Assembly: GCA_033439765.1 (NCBI GenBank)
Contig: JAULSN010000004.1
Location: 196,001 to 260,000, forward strand
Reading direction: 5' to 3'
DNA from: Lasiosphaeria ovina
Lineage: Eukaryota > Ascomycota > Sordariomycetes > Sordariales > Lasiosphaeriaceae
DNA: 64,000 nucleotides
A program made the position numbers and the translations under genes. Shown piece by piece: positions 21,319 to 33,043 of the stretch; the first letter of the stretch is position 1, and each line of letters starts with the position of its first letter. The notes under the pieces are model-generated. The model saw nothing but the letters and a program-made list of their open reading frames with translations. It did no database searches and had not been told where the DNA came from.

Positions 21319-22458
21319 TCATGATACCCTCCTCACGATATTGCCGACCTCCCCATTCTCGACCGCTTCTACCCTTATCTTGACCACTCTCCACACCTCT
21401 TCCGCCACCTCCTCCACAGACGGACTCGCATCAATTACATACAGGTCCTCTTCTTCTTGCCGGAATAGCTGCTCTGTGCCTGTCAGAGTCTCAGGGGTCG
21501 GCGGGCCTACGGCAACCGCAGCTTCCCCGGCGGCGGGCGCGCTGGGCCCGCCGCCCGCCGCCGAGCCGGCTACGGAGACGGGGACGGTATTGATCTTGCC
21601 CATGCTGAGGCCCCAGAACAGCTCGCGTACGCGGCGTTGCATCTCGCCCTTCTCGTACACCTCGCCGCCCCAGCCGCCGCGGCCGCGCGCCTGCGCTTCG
21701 TCCAGGTCGAGGAACAGTACCAGGTCCGGCCGCGGCAGCCCAATCTCGGGCGCCCGCGCCCACGTCAACGACAGCGCCGGGTTCTGCTTCGCCGCCGAGT
21801 ATACGATCCCGCTATGGTAGTACCGGTCGCAGACCACCGTTACGCCCGAGTTAAGGAGCGCCACGATAGTTTTGCTGTGGGGTTATATAAGTTGCGATCA
21901 CACTAATAGAGGTGCTCTAGGGGGGGCAGGTTAGATTGACTTACGCGGCCTCCCACCGGTTCGTTGTGAAGAGCAGGTGTATAGCGTGGTCGTCCATTTC
22001 GACCTGGCTCTTGAGGTAGCCGTCGATCATCTGCCCGATTGGTGTTGTGCGATCTTGGTTGAGGCCCTTGCATTAGCACGTCTGTCTGTCTGTCTGCGTA
22101 TGTGTCTTGTCCCCTTTCTATCTCTTCTTCGTACTGCTCCTCAATAATACTACGTTGCGAACGCCATTGACCTGGCCCAAATCTTCTGAGACATACCCGG
22201 AAACCGCATCACTTTGACCCTGCGCCCCAGCTCGACAAAGCGCTGCTCGAGGAGCTTAACCTGAGTGGTCTTGCCGCTGCGGTCGAGGCCCTCGAGCACC
22301 ACCAATGCGCCGCGGACGACGGCGGCGCCCGAGCTGGGCACTTCTCCTGCGGCAGCTGGCGACGGGCCAGACGAGGCTGTCGAGCTGGTGGTGTATGGAG
22401 GAGGCGCGAGCGCCGACACGGCTGAAGCGGCCGTGGCCAGGTCGTTGATCGACGCCAT
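21319..22458 (-). CDS. CDC8: Thymidylate kinase (dTMP kinase)
   Basis: Three exons, 22458-22197, 22053-21945 and 21874-21319, giving 308 residues. The splice joins rebuild R-F-P-D-R-T-T-P-I-G and W-E-A-A-K-T-I-V. The P-loop is G-L-D-R-S-G-K-T-T (about residues 57-65), followed by the family D-R-T-T-P-I-G and D-R-Y-Y-H-S-G motifs. The enzyme phosphorylates dTMP to dTDP, an essential step of dTTP synthesis. It is about 90 residues longer than a typical dTMP kinase. The excess is a low-complexity Ser/Ala/Gln-poor leader of about 50 residues before the P-loop and a Gly/Ala/Pro-rich insertion before the last helix (Y-V-I-D-A-S-P-S-V-E). A further in-frame Met at 22500 would add 14 residues; I chose the later one because little precedes it that looks conserved. 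Confidence 0.93.
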
Positions 22459-23049
22459 CCGATAGGCGATGGGCAGCGGCGGGCAAAAACAAGACGACAA
22501 ATTCGCTGGAACAAGAGACGGCGGGTGGGCCCAATTGACCGCGGGAGAGCTATTTCAAAGTGGAATAGGGACGAAATACTATAAATAGGTTCCGACTACG
22601 CAGGTTATTGTCATGTATGGTTTACTTTTCTTTCACCCGAGACGAGAGAGAGAGAGATCCGGCTTCAGCCTCGCGCGTTGCCTGCCGAGAGACCCCGCAC
22701 TGCCCCAGGGAGGGTGGCATGACACTCTCCAAATTCCAGGGGCGGCCGCGGGGTGCCAAGCCTGAGCCTTGGTGGGGTTCCAGGGGGCACTTCGACTTGA
22801 TAGGGGCACTTCCTCCCGATCGACCCTTAACTCTTCAAAAGTCCCTCTTCTGCAAAAGCGCCCGTCCTCACCACACTCTTTCTTCAAAAATATTTCATTC
22901 AACCGACGATACGCCAAAAACATCACACACGCATCACCATCGCATCACCATCGCAGCCAGAACATCGCAGCCAGGACAGAACGCAGCCAGAAGTTGCAGC
23001 CACATACCTCTACGCAGGGAGCCACGAATCCCAGACACCCCAACTCAAC
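22459..23049. other. Divergent promoter region, thymidylate kinase / SDE2
   Basis: The two genes start head to head about 590 bases apart. A CTATAAATAGG sequence lies near 22579. A CATCACCATCGCA-rich leader precedes the SDE2 start. No gene was seen. Confidence 0.5.
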
Positions 23050-23991
23050 ATGGCACCAAGCAGAATCAACGTCCTGGTGACCAGCTTCGCCGGCACCGGT
23101 CTCCCGTCCACGCTATCCCTGGCGCTGCCACCATGGACAACCATCAGCGAACTGCAGTCGGAGCTCGACGGGCGGCTCCCGCCGTCCATGGCCAGCACGC
23201 AGGCGCGGCTACTCGTGACGACACTATCGAGCCAGCACCTGCCCACCACATCCACGGCGCCCATCTCAGGGCTGCTCTCGAGCGGGGACGACGACTTCCT
23301 GTCGCTGCGCATCTCAGTGCCGCTGTGCGGCGGCAAGGGCGGGTTCGGGTCGCAGCTGCGGGCGGCGGGCGGGCGCATGTCGTCGAAGCGCAAGAAGAAC
23401 GCGGCGGGCGAAGAGAACGGGTCGAGCCGCAACCTGGACGGGCGGCGGCTGCGCACCGTGACCGAGGCCAAGGCGCTGGCCGAGTACCTGGCCGTCAAGC
23501 CGGACATGGACCGCAAGGAGAAGGAGAAGCGCCGGCAGCGGTGGCAGGAGATTGTCGACATGACGGAGCGTAAGCAGGACGAGATCCGGCGGGGCGGCGG
23601 GCCATCCACAGGTGCCGCCGGGCTTGACGGCAAGTGGGTCGAGGCCAAGGAGGAGACTGGCGAGCGCACGCGCGAGGCCGTGCTCGCCGCCCTCAAGGCC
23701 GGCAACTACAATGACAACCTTGTGCTGGGCGAGTCTCCGCCCCTCGCCTCGTCTTCTGCGTCATCGTCAACCGGAGGGAAGGACGCGGTCATGAGGGACG
23801 ACGACGATGAAGATAAAGAGGACGATGAAAGCGGCGAGTCAAAAGCCACCACGCCACCTTCAGAGCTGGAATCCACCAACAAGGCAAAGCCACGGACCTT
23901 TTTCGGGTTTGACGAAGACGACGAGTTCATGAGCTCGGACGACGAGGAGGAGGAAGTCAAAGGCAAAGGCAAAGGGAAAGCTGCCAAGTGA
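23050..23991 (+). CDS. sde2: Sde2: ubiquitin-fold splicing and genome-stability factor
   Basis: Single exon, 313 residues, ATG in a good context (CAACATGG). The first 95 residues form the divergent ubiquitin-like fold, ending at the hallmark C-G-G-K-G-G-F-G-S (residues 93-101). In the family, ubiquitin proteases cut after the two glycines to free a Lys-starting Sde2 that joins the spliceosome. Next is the Sde2 domain ([16 protein letters not shown], then a basic helix [11 protein letters not shown]). The C-terminal part is acidic, with Asp/Glu runs and a F-F-G-F-D-E-D-D-E motif. Fission yeast Sde2 promotes splicing of particular introns and supports telomeric silencing. The intron-dependence is of interest because several genes here have very small exons, but no link is shown. 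Confidence 0.92.
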   Translation: MAPSRINVLVTSFAGTGLPSTLSLALPPWTTISELQSELDGRLPPSMASTQARLLVTTLSSQHLPTTSTAPISGLLSSGDDDFLSLRISVPLCGGKGGFGSQLRAAGGRMSSKRKKNAAGEENGSSRNLDGRRLRTVTEAKALAEYLAVKPDMDRKEKEKRRQRWQEIVDMTERKQDEIRRGGGPSTGAAGLDGKWVEAKEETGERTREAVLAALKAGNYNDNLVLGESPPLASSSASSSTGGKDAVMRDDDDEDKEDDESGESKATTPPSELESTNKAKPRTFFGFDEDDEFMSSDDEEEEVKGKGKGKAAK

Positions 23992-24476
23992 ATGACAACT
24001 GATCCGTGGCCGATCACGGGCTCGCCTTTTCGTCTGTATCGTCAATGGAACTGCGGAGTCATTCAGCTTGGACGCTGTATCGGAGAGGAGAAGTTTATCG
24101 ATTTGTATTATGATCATGTGTTGTTGCATCTTGGAGTTTCCAAGGATGTGTGTGAATAAGGGCGGACAAGCGTGCTTTAAAGCTGGGATTTGGGATCTGG
24201 CGTTTTTTTGGAACCATACGGGGTTCTCTATAGTTCACATTCCATCTGGTTTATTGGAGCAGGCGGCATATACAACCTGCTAAGGCATTTTTTCTCTTTC
24301 ACTCGAGACTATTCACGGCTTCCTCTGACATATGAACAACACGAACCCGGATTTCTCTATGTGCATTGCCCTCGGCTATCGTGACTGTGTTTGATACAAC
24401 AACCTGGACGTTGGGGTGATCCTTCGCGTCTACTGACTAAGCGCCATCCTCCCACAGAACATCATCCCATGACGCC
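23992..24476. other. Spacer between the convergent SDE2 and COX12 genes
   Basis: Two convergent 3' ends share this stretch. No coding signal was seen. Confidence 0.5.
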
Positions 24477-25293
24477 CTACTCCAAGCGGGCTGGGAAGTT
24501 TCCGGCCTCTGAAAATCACTGTCAGCTCGCTGCAAACAGAACCAACATAGATCAAGTGAACACCAGGTTAGGCGGGGGACGGGGGGAAAATGTTCGCCGT
24601 ACCTCGCTGCTCATCCCACCGTTGATGCCATCCGCTCGGGCAGAGCGACTTGTAGGCTAGGTAAAACTGCGGGCGGCTGGTTTAGCAGATGCCGCCACGA
24701 TGCGGCGGTATGAACCCCCTTCAGGGTCTGAACAAACTGACCTGGCGGCACGGGGCAAAGTCCTCGCCCTTGGCCAGAATGCACTTGTGGTAGTCGACAT
24801 AGTTCTGCCAGCAGTGCTTGGTCTGGTTGGTGTTGGGGAAGCGAGCGTCGACACCTAGTGAGCGAGGTAAAAAAAAAAGAGCCGTTAGTTAGTCAATTAG
24901 GATTCGTTTCTCTTCCTTTGCTTGATATCCGTCCTTTCTTTTCGTCGGCTGCTTTTTGTGCTCGTCACAATCTATCCCATCCGCGATTGATTCGAACTCC
25001 TGCCCACGGCCCTTCATTTTTCCTCACGCCTCTCCCCTTGCGACGGCGAGCTCGGAATTCCCGCGGGCAAAGATTGCGTGGGTGAAAATCAGAAATTGGA
25101 TATGAGGGGTGGCATACCAGCTGGACAAATGTTAGCAGAGATCCCGTTGCCCTCCACGATCAGGCCATATTTTCAACTAGGGAGGTTTTTTTGCCGAGCG
25201 AATTGAAAACAGGCAGGCAGGCAGTCATCTGGGATGGACGTCCATACCTGTGACGAACTTGAAGGGCTTAGTCTCGCGCTCGTCGTCGGACAT
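24477..25293 (-). CDS. COX12: Cytochrome c oxidase subunit 6b (Cox12)
   Basis: Five exons: 25293-25248, 25120-25118, 24854-24742, 24666-24603 and 24508-24477, giving 85 residues. The protein has the Cox12 features: K-P-F-K-F-V-T near the start, [12 protein letters not shown], and the twin-cysteine motif [11 protein letters not shown] (Cx9C) with [12 protein letters not shown] (Cx10C). The end is R-W-D-E-Q-R-E-A-G-N-F-P. It is an intermembrane-space subunit of complex IV, oxidised through Mia40. Exon 2 is only CTG. It is preceded by GCTAAC and CCAG and followed by GTATGC, and it restores T-A-G-V-D, the same spacing as T-A-P-F-D in the mammalian protein. Skipping it keeps the frame but removes one residue. 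The last 10 codons come from the fifth exon. Confidence 0.93.
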
Positions 25294-25742
25294 GTTGGGC
25301 GATTTAGTCAGAGATCTCGCGAGCTGGTCGAAGGGCGCAGTGCAGCTCAATGGCGTGGAATTGGCGACGGCGGACGGGCGGGTGTTGACGGAGCTGAGAG
25401 CTGCAGGTGAGGTAAGGTCAGGTCGGAGCATTCCAGCACAGCACGCACTCCATGATGCTGCGCGAAGCGAAGTGGATCGTTCGGCTTGCGCTTTGGGCTG
25501 GGCTGATTGGCTGGCAGCCTGCGGGCGAAATGGCCTGATCTGACTGGATGATTGTCGCTTCGAATGTGGGGGCGGCACCGACCCGTACCTTGGTGAGGTG
25601 GGCAACCGAGCTTCGATCAATTGACTGTCCATTTCCGACCTCTAAACTTGCCCTCTCAAGCTTTGGTGTCTTGTAGAACGAGTTGACCGGCAGCGCAAAT
25701 CAACCCACCCTCACACACACCTCTTCACTCTCCCCCGACAAG
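25294..25742. promoter_or_regulatory. Shared divergent promoter, COX12 and B12D/MLRQ
   Basis: The start codons of two respiratory-chain genes face away from each other across 449 bases with no other gene between. No specific factor site could be assigned by eye. Confidence 0.55.
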
Positions 25743-26337
25743 ATGCGTGCCACGAGAGCTCTCCAGATGTTCCGCCCGACGGCGCGCATGATGCGGCCGG
25801 TGCCCGTAAGTTTAAAGGCGTCCTTCCCCCCCCCGGGTGCGCCGTTTCTCGAGCCCCATTGCGTCAGAGCTAACCTGCAAACCTGCGAGCCAACAGAAGG
25901 AGGATCAATCCGGTATGTGCAAGCCATAGAAAGCCGCACAGCGATGGGCATTTTCGAGACGCATTTGGCCTTGGGAAACAGAGCTTGGGGCTCTGTCCAT
26001 CCACGGGGGTGGTCCTGAAGCTGACGAACAAAACTCTTGGATACAGCCCACACCATCTCACAACGCCTGCGGAAACTCAAATCGATCCCGCCCGAGTTGA
26101 TCCCCCTCGGTGAGTATACCATCTATGTCTCCGTATCGTCTCACAGCATTCGAGGATTGCCTGTTTCTTACCTGTTCTCGCCGTCCAGGTGTCGTCGTCG
26201 CGTTCGCCGTCGGTGCCGCGTTCTACTCCAGCATGCGCCACTTCTTCGTGGACAAGACGCTCCGCCTCAAGCGGCAGAATCGCGCTTCGGAGAAGCACGA
26301 GCACGCTTCTTCGCACGGCGATGCCGAGCACAACTGA
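25743..26337 (+). CDS. B12D / MLRQ (NDUFA4)-family mitochondrial membrane protein
   Basis: Four exons: 25743-25805, 25897-25912 (16 nt), 26047-26109 and 26189-26337, giving 96 residues. The donors are GTAAGT, GTATGT and GTGAGT, and the acceptors are CAG. The N-terminus is Arg-rich without acids (M-R-A-T-R-A-L-Q-M-F-R), as in a mitochondrial targeting peptide. Then comes I-P-P-E-L-I-P-L-G-V-V-V and one membrane helix, V-A-F-A-V-G-A-A-F-Y, followed by V-D-K-T-L-R-L-K-R-Q. This P-E-L-I-P-L plus helix pattern is the B12D/MLRQ family, whose mammalian member NDUFA4 is a complex IV subunit once assigned to complex I. The His/Glu-rich tail is variable. Its neighbour, COX12, is read divergently from the same spacer. 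The family call rests on a short motif. Confidence 0.78.
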
Positions 26338-26798
26338 GCGGGGCCTTGTGGGATGGTCTGTAGCTCGCGGGGAGGGCGGAGTTATAATTATTGCCAGGAA
26401 GGCAGTAAGCCTGTGTATATGATGTCTGGTCATGGCTGGCTGTCATAGGAATCCAAGATCCTCTGCCGGCCCATCCTTGATACGTGTGTTTTAAGAACCC
26501 CTGTCAAAGTCAAAGAAGAAGCTGTCTTTCTGGTTTGCGCTTTCTTAACCAACGGTTGCCTCTGACACGCAGTAACTATATGAGACTCTTTTCTTCGGGT
26601 ATCATTCATTTTCCTTTCTTTCCCATCCTTCTCGTCATTGAGGAACTATTGTCATCGCCGGGCCGGAACAACATGCATTAGAACCCACGGCGTTCCTTCA
26701 TGCCTCCCTGGTTTGCGAGCCAAGGAGCAGAACGACGGCGCTAGAAAGACTCAAAATTTAGCGCGGGTCGGTTTACTCTTGCAGAGAATGAGATAAAT
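26338..26798. other. Spacer between the convergent B12D/MLRQ and RRM genes
   Basis: About 460 bases of presumed 3' UTRs. No gene was seen. Confidence 0.5.
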
Positions 26799-27361
26799 TC
26801 ATTCTGGCTTGGGCCCTGCCACATCCAGCCCCTCGAGGCCTTGCATTGGATCATCAGGCCTTGAGTTTTGTGCCTGGTCTGTGGCGAGGCGGTCCTCCTC
26901 GCTAACGGCATTCTCTGCAAGCCACCCTTCCTGTATTTTGTCTCAGTGAATATGCTCGGCGACACATGATGAAAGAGCGTCAAGATAGAGTGAGCCGTAA
27001 AATGAGGTAGCCCTGTGCATATGTTTCTCGCACTTACCTGCTCCCAGAGGGCCGTCTTGCTCCCGAGCCCGCCCTGGTTGGCGCTCTTGGGCACCTTGGC
27101 CGCCGACACCTTGATGGCGCGCCCAAACAGCTCGGCCTGGTCCATGTTGTCGATGGCCTCCTTGGCGTCCTCGGCGTCCTCGTACTCGACGTACGCGAAG
27201 CCGCGGTGCGGCTCCGTGGCGTTGGGGTTGTCGTTCTTGGGCAGCGACACGTCAGCGATCTCGCCAAACGGGATGAAGGCGTCGTGCAGGTTGCCCGCCG
27301 TCACCTGCGGCGCGAGACCGCCAATGTAGACGGTGGCCTTCCAGCGTGCCGTGTCCGTCAT
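26799..27361 (-). CDS. Single-RRM RNA-binding protein (PPIE/Cyp33-like RRM)
   Basis: Two exons, 27361-27038 and 26930-26799, giving 151 residues. The intron (26931-27037) has GTAAGT and CAG ends, and the join gives A-L-W-E-Q-E-G-W-L. The RRM fills residues 8-90: RNP2 is V-Y-I-G-G-L and RNP1 is R-G-F-A-Y-V-E-Y. The surrounding pattern (T-A-G-N-L-H-D-A-F-I-P-F-G-E-I, D-A-E-D-A-K-E-A-I-D-N-M) is close to the RRM of the spliceosomal cyclophilin PPIE. There is no prolyl-isomerase domain here; the C-terminus is a short acidic tail ending G-L-E-G-L-D-V-A-G-P. It is likely nuclear, and its RNA target is unknown. Confidence 0.88.
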
Positions 27362-28383
27362 TTTTTCCTGTGTATTGTTCTTGTCTTGAGGTTTCGAGTC
27401 TCAGTTCGGAACTTCGGTGTGTTTCTGGCGCTTTTGTCAGGGTTCGGGTTCAGGCTGTTGCTGTAATTGCTGTAACCACGGCGAGCTTGAGTTGTGTTTT
27501 GGGCGAGTGAATTGACAGTGCGAAGGCAAATCCTGAACCCAGCTGCAGACCGTTGATGGCGCTAGAATACTCGCAAAACTCACACTACGCCTAGAAGTTG
27601 GTGGACTTCACATGAATTCCAAAATATCCAACGTTGTTCCTATTCAGCGATATAAAGTGTCTCAACCTCTTTTCATGAGGCAGTCGTCCAGAGAGATTTG
27701 ATACTCAATCAAGCTTGAATCACGTGAGGTGAGAAGAGGCTCCCTCGTCCCTCCCCTGTTTGGATAATTGAAGCCCCACCTGATCCTTCACCTCACTCCT
27801 TTAATTGCCGGGGATACAGAACAGAAAAGACTCGCACGTCATACTTGAGGTCGTTGAACTTTGTAGTCACAGCTCTGCATACTCTCCTGGTTTAAATTTT
27901 TTAACTAAGAAACTATTGTGAAGCAGGCAAATATCTTCCTGCCTCTCCTGCCAGAATTCTATAACTTTGCCCTTAATCGCAGGGTTGGGATTGGGGCCCG
28001 GGAAGTTCACTATCTTAGTCAGCTAGTGGAGCACAGAATAATTCTTGCCCATCTGGCATTCCCCTGTGGGCGGCGCATCCTCGACAGCTAGGGGGTGCGT
28101 CAGGGAATCTGTGCAATCTGGCAACACGCCAGCAACTTGCAGTCGAACCCGCGCAGCCTGATCCTACGGCTCAGCAATCGGCGGCTGGGTTTCTAGAGAT
28201 CTGGTATTTCTTTTGCCTCAATTGCAATCCTTCTACCCTCTGATTTAGCGTCACCAAACCACTCGAATCGCGGGACTTTGCGCGTAACAATCGTCGCTTC
28301 CCCTCGGCCTCTGCTTTGTTCTTACCACCTACCACCCACCTACCACTTACTCGTCACCTCTGTTCGCCCGCCATCTGCCCGCC
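27362..28383. other. Divergent promoter region, RRM gene / SEC31
   Basis: About 1 kb between two start codons facing apart. The last 130 bases are CCACCTACCAC-rich leader. No gene was recognised. Confidence 0.5.
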
Positions 28384-31300
28384 ATGGTTCGGCTGAGGGA
28401 GATTCCGCGGACGGCGGCATTTGCCTGGTCTCCTGGCGCCAACCCGCTTCTCGTCACGGGCACCCGGTCGGGCGCGGTCGATGCCGACTTCTCGGACGAG
28501 ACCAAGCTCGAGCTATGGGACCTCAAGCTCGACAGCTCTGACCAGGGGCTCGAGCTCCAGCCCCTGACCAGCATTACTACCGAATCTAGGTATGCCTGCC
28601 ATGCCGCTCTCTGTTCTGGTGCGAAGCACAACTGACCAGGCACGCAGGTTCTACGATATCGCATGGGGCCTGCCCAGTGCCGAACATCCCCGGGGCGTTA
28701 TTGCTGGCGCCATGGAGAACGGGCTGCTCGAGCTGTGGGATGCCGCAAAGCTCATCGCCGGTGAAGACGCACTCATGTCGCGCACTACAAAGCACACAGG
28801 CCCCATCAAGTCGCTGCAGTTCAACCCGCTGAGGCCTCAGGTGCTTGCCACGGCAGGCGCCAAAGGTGAGCTGTTCATCTGGGACATCAACGACCCTTCG
28901 ATCGCCTTCCGCCTAGGCACCGCCGCGGCCCATGATCTCGAATGCGTAGCCTGGAACCGGAAGGTCGCAAACATTCTGGCAACGGGCAGCGCGGGAGGTT
29001 TCGTTACGGTCTGGGACTTGAAGACGAAGAAGGCCTCCCTGACTTTGAACAACAACCGGAAGCCTGTCAGCGCCATTGCCTGGGACCCCAACAACTCGAC
29101 AAATCTCTTGACGGCCACTTCCGACGACAACACCCCCGTCGTCCTTCTCTGGAACCTCCGGAACTCGCAGGCGCCCGAGAGGACCCTCCAGGGCCATGAC
29201 CAGGGCGTGCTGTCGCTGTCGTGGTGTCAACAAGACCCTGGTTTGTTGATATCGTGCGGAAAGGACAACCGAGCCCTGGTGTGGAATCCACAGACGGGCG
29301 AGCGTTATGGCGAGTTTCCAGAGGCAACCAACTGGACCTTCTCTACGCGATTCAACCCCGACAACCCGGATTTGACGGCTACCGCGTCGTTTGATGGCAA
29401 GATCACAATCCAGACCCTGCAGAACACCAACCCTTCAGCCTCTCCGGCCGCTCAGAGCAACCTTGATGATGATGATTTCTTCTCCAAGGCCCCGACTCAG
29501 CTTCAGGTGGCATCCTTCTCTCTTGCGAGGCCACCGGCTTGGCTGGAGCGTCCTGTCGGTGTCTCATTTGGCTATGGCGGCAAGCTTGTTATTTTCAAAA
29601 AGAACGACACCGCCCCCGGTCAACCGCGGTCTTCAAAGATACAAATATCAGGGTTCTCTGTCGACTCGGACATTGGCTCGGCCACCGAGGCTTTTGAAGC
29701 AGCATTCAAGACTGGAGACATCACCAGCATCTGCGAGACTCATCGGCAGAACGCGAGGACTGAAGAAGAGAAGGCTGAATGGCAGGTGTTGCAAACTCTG
29801 AGCGATTCGGATGTGCGGACCAAAATCGTTGAGTATCTCGGGTTTTCCAAAGACGAGGACCCACTTAACGGCGCCGAGGAATCCGAGGCCCCCGAAGTCA
29901 CAGTGACCGAGACTAAGGAACCCGAGCCATCTTCGCTGCTGCAGCCCAACGGCGCTGCGTCGCCCAAGAAGCATAAGCGGGTGACGAGCATGTGGGGCGA
30001 TGCCGACGATGGCGATGATTTCCTGTCTGACCTTGCCTCCACGAAGGGAGCGAAGACCGACAAGCCCTTTCACATTTTGGGCGAGGGAAATACTGGTCTC
30101 GAAGATCAGATCACCAAGGCCATCATTCTTGGCAATTTCGACAAGGCCGTCGATATTTGCTTAAAGGAGGGGAGGGTGGCGGACGCTTTTATTCTTGCCA
30201 ACTGCGGCGGCAAGGATCTTGTGGAGAAGGTGCAAACGGCATATCTTGCGGAAAAGCAGGGGAGCCCAAGCTACCTGCGACTCATCAGCTCCATCGTGGC
30301 GAAGAACCTCTGGGATGTCGTCCACAATGCCGGCCTCTCGAGTTGGAAGGAGACTATGGTCACGCTGTGCACATTTGCCGACCCGTCCGAGTTTCCCGAT
30401 CTTTGCGAGGCCCTGGGCGACAGGGTCTACGAGTCGGGTTCCAGAAAAGATGCGTCTTTCTGTTACCTCGTCGGGTCCAAGTTGGAGAAGGTTGTGGGCA
30501 TCTGGATCGCCGAGTTCGAGGAGGCAGAACAGGCGGGCATGAAAGAGTCTGGCGACGACTCGACCTTCTCGGTCCACGCCAGATCGCTACAGCAGTTTAT
30601 CGAAAAAGTCACCGTCTTCCGCCACGTGACCAAGTTTGCCGACGAGGAGAAAAACCTCGCCAGCGGGTGGAAACTTGCGGCTCTGTATGACAAGTATACT
30701 GAGTACGCGGATATCGTGGCTGCTCATGGGCAACTCGCCATTGCACAGAAATATCTCGACCTCCTTCCAAACAATTTCCCAGCGGCTGAAGTCGCCCGAA
30801 ACCGTGTCAGGCTCGCCTCCCAGAAGGCCGCTCCTCAGGTCGCGACCCGGCAGCCTGCGGCCACCCGACAGCCGGCACCATCAGCCCGATCCTCGTCTCG
30901 TGCAACACATGCTGCCTATCAACCCCCGGCAGCTGTTGCTCCTGTTGGACCGGGCCCTCTAAACCCTTATACTCAGGCCACTCAGCCTCAAGCCTCTGCT
31001 CCTGTAGCTAATCCATATGCGCCTTTGAATGCAGGGCAATATCAGCCCCAAGGGTCATCAGCGTATGCTCCTCCCGGATATGCGCCCTCTCCACCGTCAG
31101 TTGGAAGTTACGCACCTCCCCAAGCATATCAGTCACCCAACCTGCATGGGGCGCCTCCACCTCCTCGAAGCGTGGGTCCGCCGCCAAAGGTCAACAAGGA
31201 CGTGGGTAACTGGAACGATGTCCCGGTCGTCTCAAAACCCCCTCCGGTCCGCAGAAGCACCCCAAGTGTTGTGCCAGTAAACTCGCCCTTCTCTGGACAG

Positions 31301-32267
31301 CCCGGCTTGCAATCCCCGCCGCTGGCTGGCCCCTATCAGCGAAGCGTGGCCACACCACCCCCACCACCTCCCAAGGGGTCTGCGCCTCCTCCCCGGAATA
31401 TAGCATCCCCGCCGATGGGCCCCCCGCAGCCCAGCTACCAAGGAGCAAGGCCTTCGTCGGTGGCATCTAACTCTGCGCCAAATCCGTACGCGCCTCAGGG
31501 CGGGCTAGGCGCTGGCTTGCCAAATACCCTGACGGGACAGGCCGTCCCCAGAACCTCGTCTCCTTATAACCCTCCGCCCACAGGTGCGCCTCCCTCGAGC
31601 AGATATGCGCCCGCGCCCGCGCCACAGCAGTTCAACCAAGGTGTTTCGCCTCAATCAACTGCTCCTCCGTCATTTGCCCCTCTAGCCCCTCCCCCCTCCA
31701 GCCCGTATGGTCCGTCTTCCCAGCAGACAGCGACACCTCCACAACAGTACCCACCGCCGCCTCAAGGCTCTCGGCCCCCTGGGGGTCCTCCGCCGTCTGC
31801 AGGACCTCCCGCGGCTGTTAGGTCGCCTACGATGTCGTCGCCGTCTGCCCCACCAGCTAGGGAGAGATATCCTCCCGGGGACCGGTCACACATCCCTCCT
31901 GATGCGCAGGAGCTGGTAGAGATTTTCAGTGCGGATATGCAGCGGGTGGCGTCCAAGGCTCCTGCATCGTTTGCTCCTCAAGTAAAGGACACACAGAAGA
32001 GACTTGGCCTCCTATTTGACCACCTCAACAACGAAGAGCTGGTCAAGAAGGAGACGATTGACCAGCTAACTCAGCTGGCGGGGGCACTCTCGGCCAGGGA
32101 GTACGACGCGGCACACCGGATGCAGGTGGAAATCCAGCGCGACAGAACAGAAGAGTGTGGGCAGTGGATGGTAAGTGCTCCGTATTCACGTGTTGTACTA
32201 TGAGATGCTGACTGAGCCCTAGGTTGGAGTTAAACGTCTGATTACCATGAGCAAGGCCACACCGTGA
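28384..32267 (+). CDS. SEC31: COPII coat outer-shell protein Sec31
   Basis: Three exons, 28384-28589, 28648-32170 and 32223-32267, giving 1257 residues, the usual Sec31 length. The first join rebuilds [10 protein letters not shown], and the last exon adds only 14 codons. Residues 1-350 are a WD40 propeller (repeats ending L-W-D, I-W-D, V-W-D, L-W-N, V-W-N) that begins [10 protein letters not shown]. An alpha-solenoid follows (about 430-770, starting near [22 protein letters not shown]). A long Pro/Gln/Ser-rich region (about 800-1130) is the Sar1/Sec23-stimulating segment, and a helical C-terminal domain ends the protein. With Sec13 it forms the outer cage of COPII vesicles leaving the ER. The GCxPPP-like proline stretch is typical. 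Confidence 0.96.
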
Positions 32268-33043
32268 GCGCGAAGGGCAGAGTGTAGCATGCATAGCAGT
32301 TAGTTCCTAGAAGAATGTAATCATGCCGCAGCAGAAATGAGCAAGGTAAAATTATCAGTCGATGCGATTCTTTCCCGGCCCGCCTCGTGGAGTTGCGATG
32401 CGTGAAGTGTATTCCGTAGACAAGTGTAGTATAATACCCAGAAATCTTGTCCTCTGATCAAGAAAGATGAACTGGAGAGTGGAGTGTCTGCTTCTCCTGT
32501 CATTTAAGCTTGTCGGGTCTTGCCTTTCTTGTGATGCGGCAGCGTGTGTTGTCCTTCTCTTGCACACGTTTGTTGTTGATTGGGAAAGGGGAGGGGTCAA
32601 GGTTTTATTGTGGGGATTTTTTATAGGCCAGTGAGTCCCCGATTAGATAAGGGATTAGCAGTGTTGCTGTCACTCTTGCAGCGCGGACAGCTCAGCTCAG
32701 CTCAGCTAAATAAATCCATCAAACCACCACGTTTCCACCTCGCTCAACGGCAGGCTGTCAAACGACGTCACACCTTTCTTTCTCTTCAGCATTCGAGAGG
32801 GCAAACTCTCGACAACGCCGACACACTCGCACAAGAACTCTTTGGGGATTCGTCATTTCGCACACGAACGGCCGAGGTTTCTTTTTACAATATAAAAAGA
32901 CACTAGTTCCACAAAGCCGGACGACTGCGACAGTGCAATAGGGCGCCTTCCTTGTCTTGGCTGCCTAGGTACCTAGCAACGACCGGGGTGCCGACCACCA
33001 GCAACACCAGCACCAGCAAGAGAGACGAGACACGAGACCAGCA
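32268..33043. other. Spacer SEC31-GET2
   Basis: SEC31 3' UTR and GET2 promoter. A CAGCTCAGCTCAGCT run lies near 32687-32708. No gene was seen. Confidence 0.5.
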
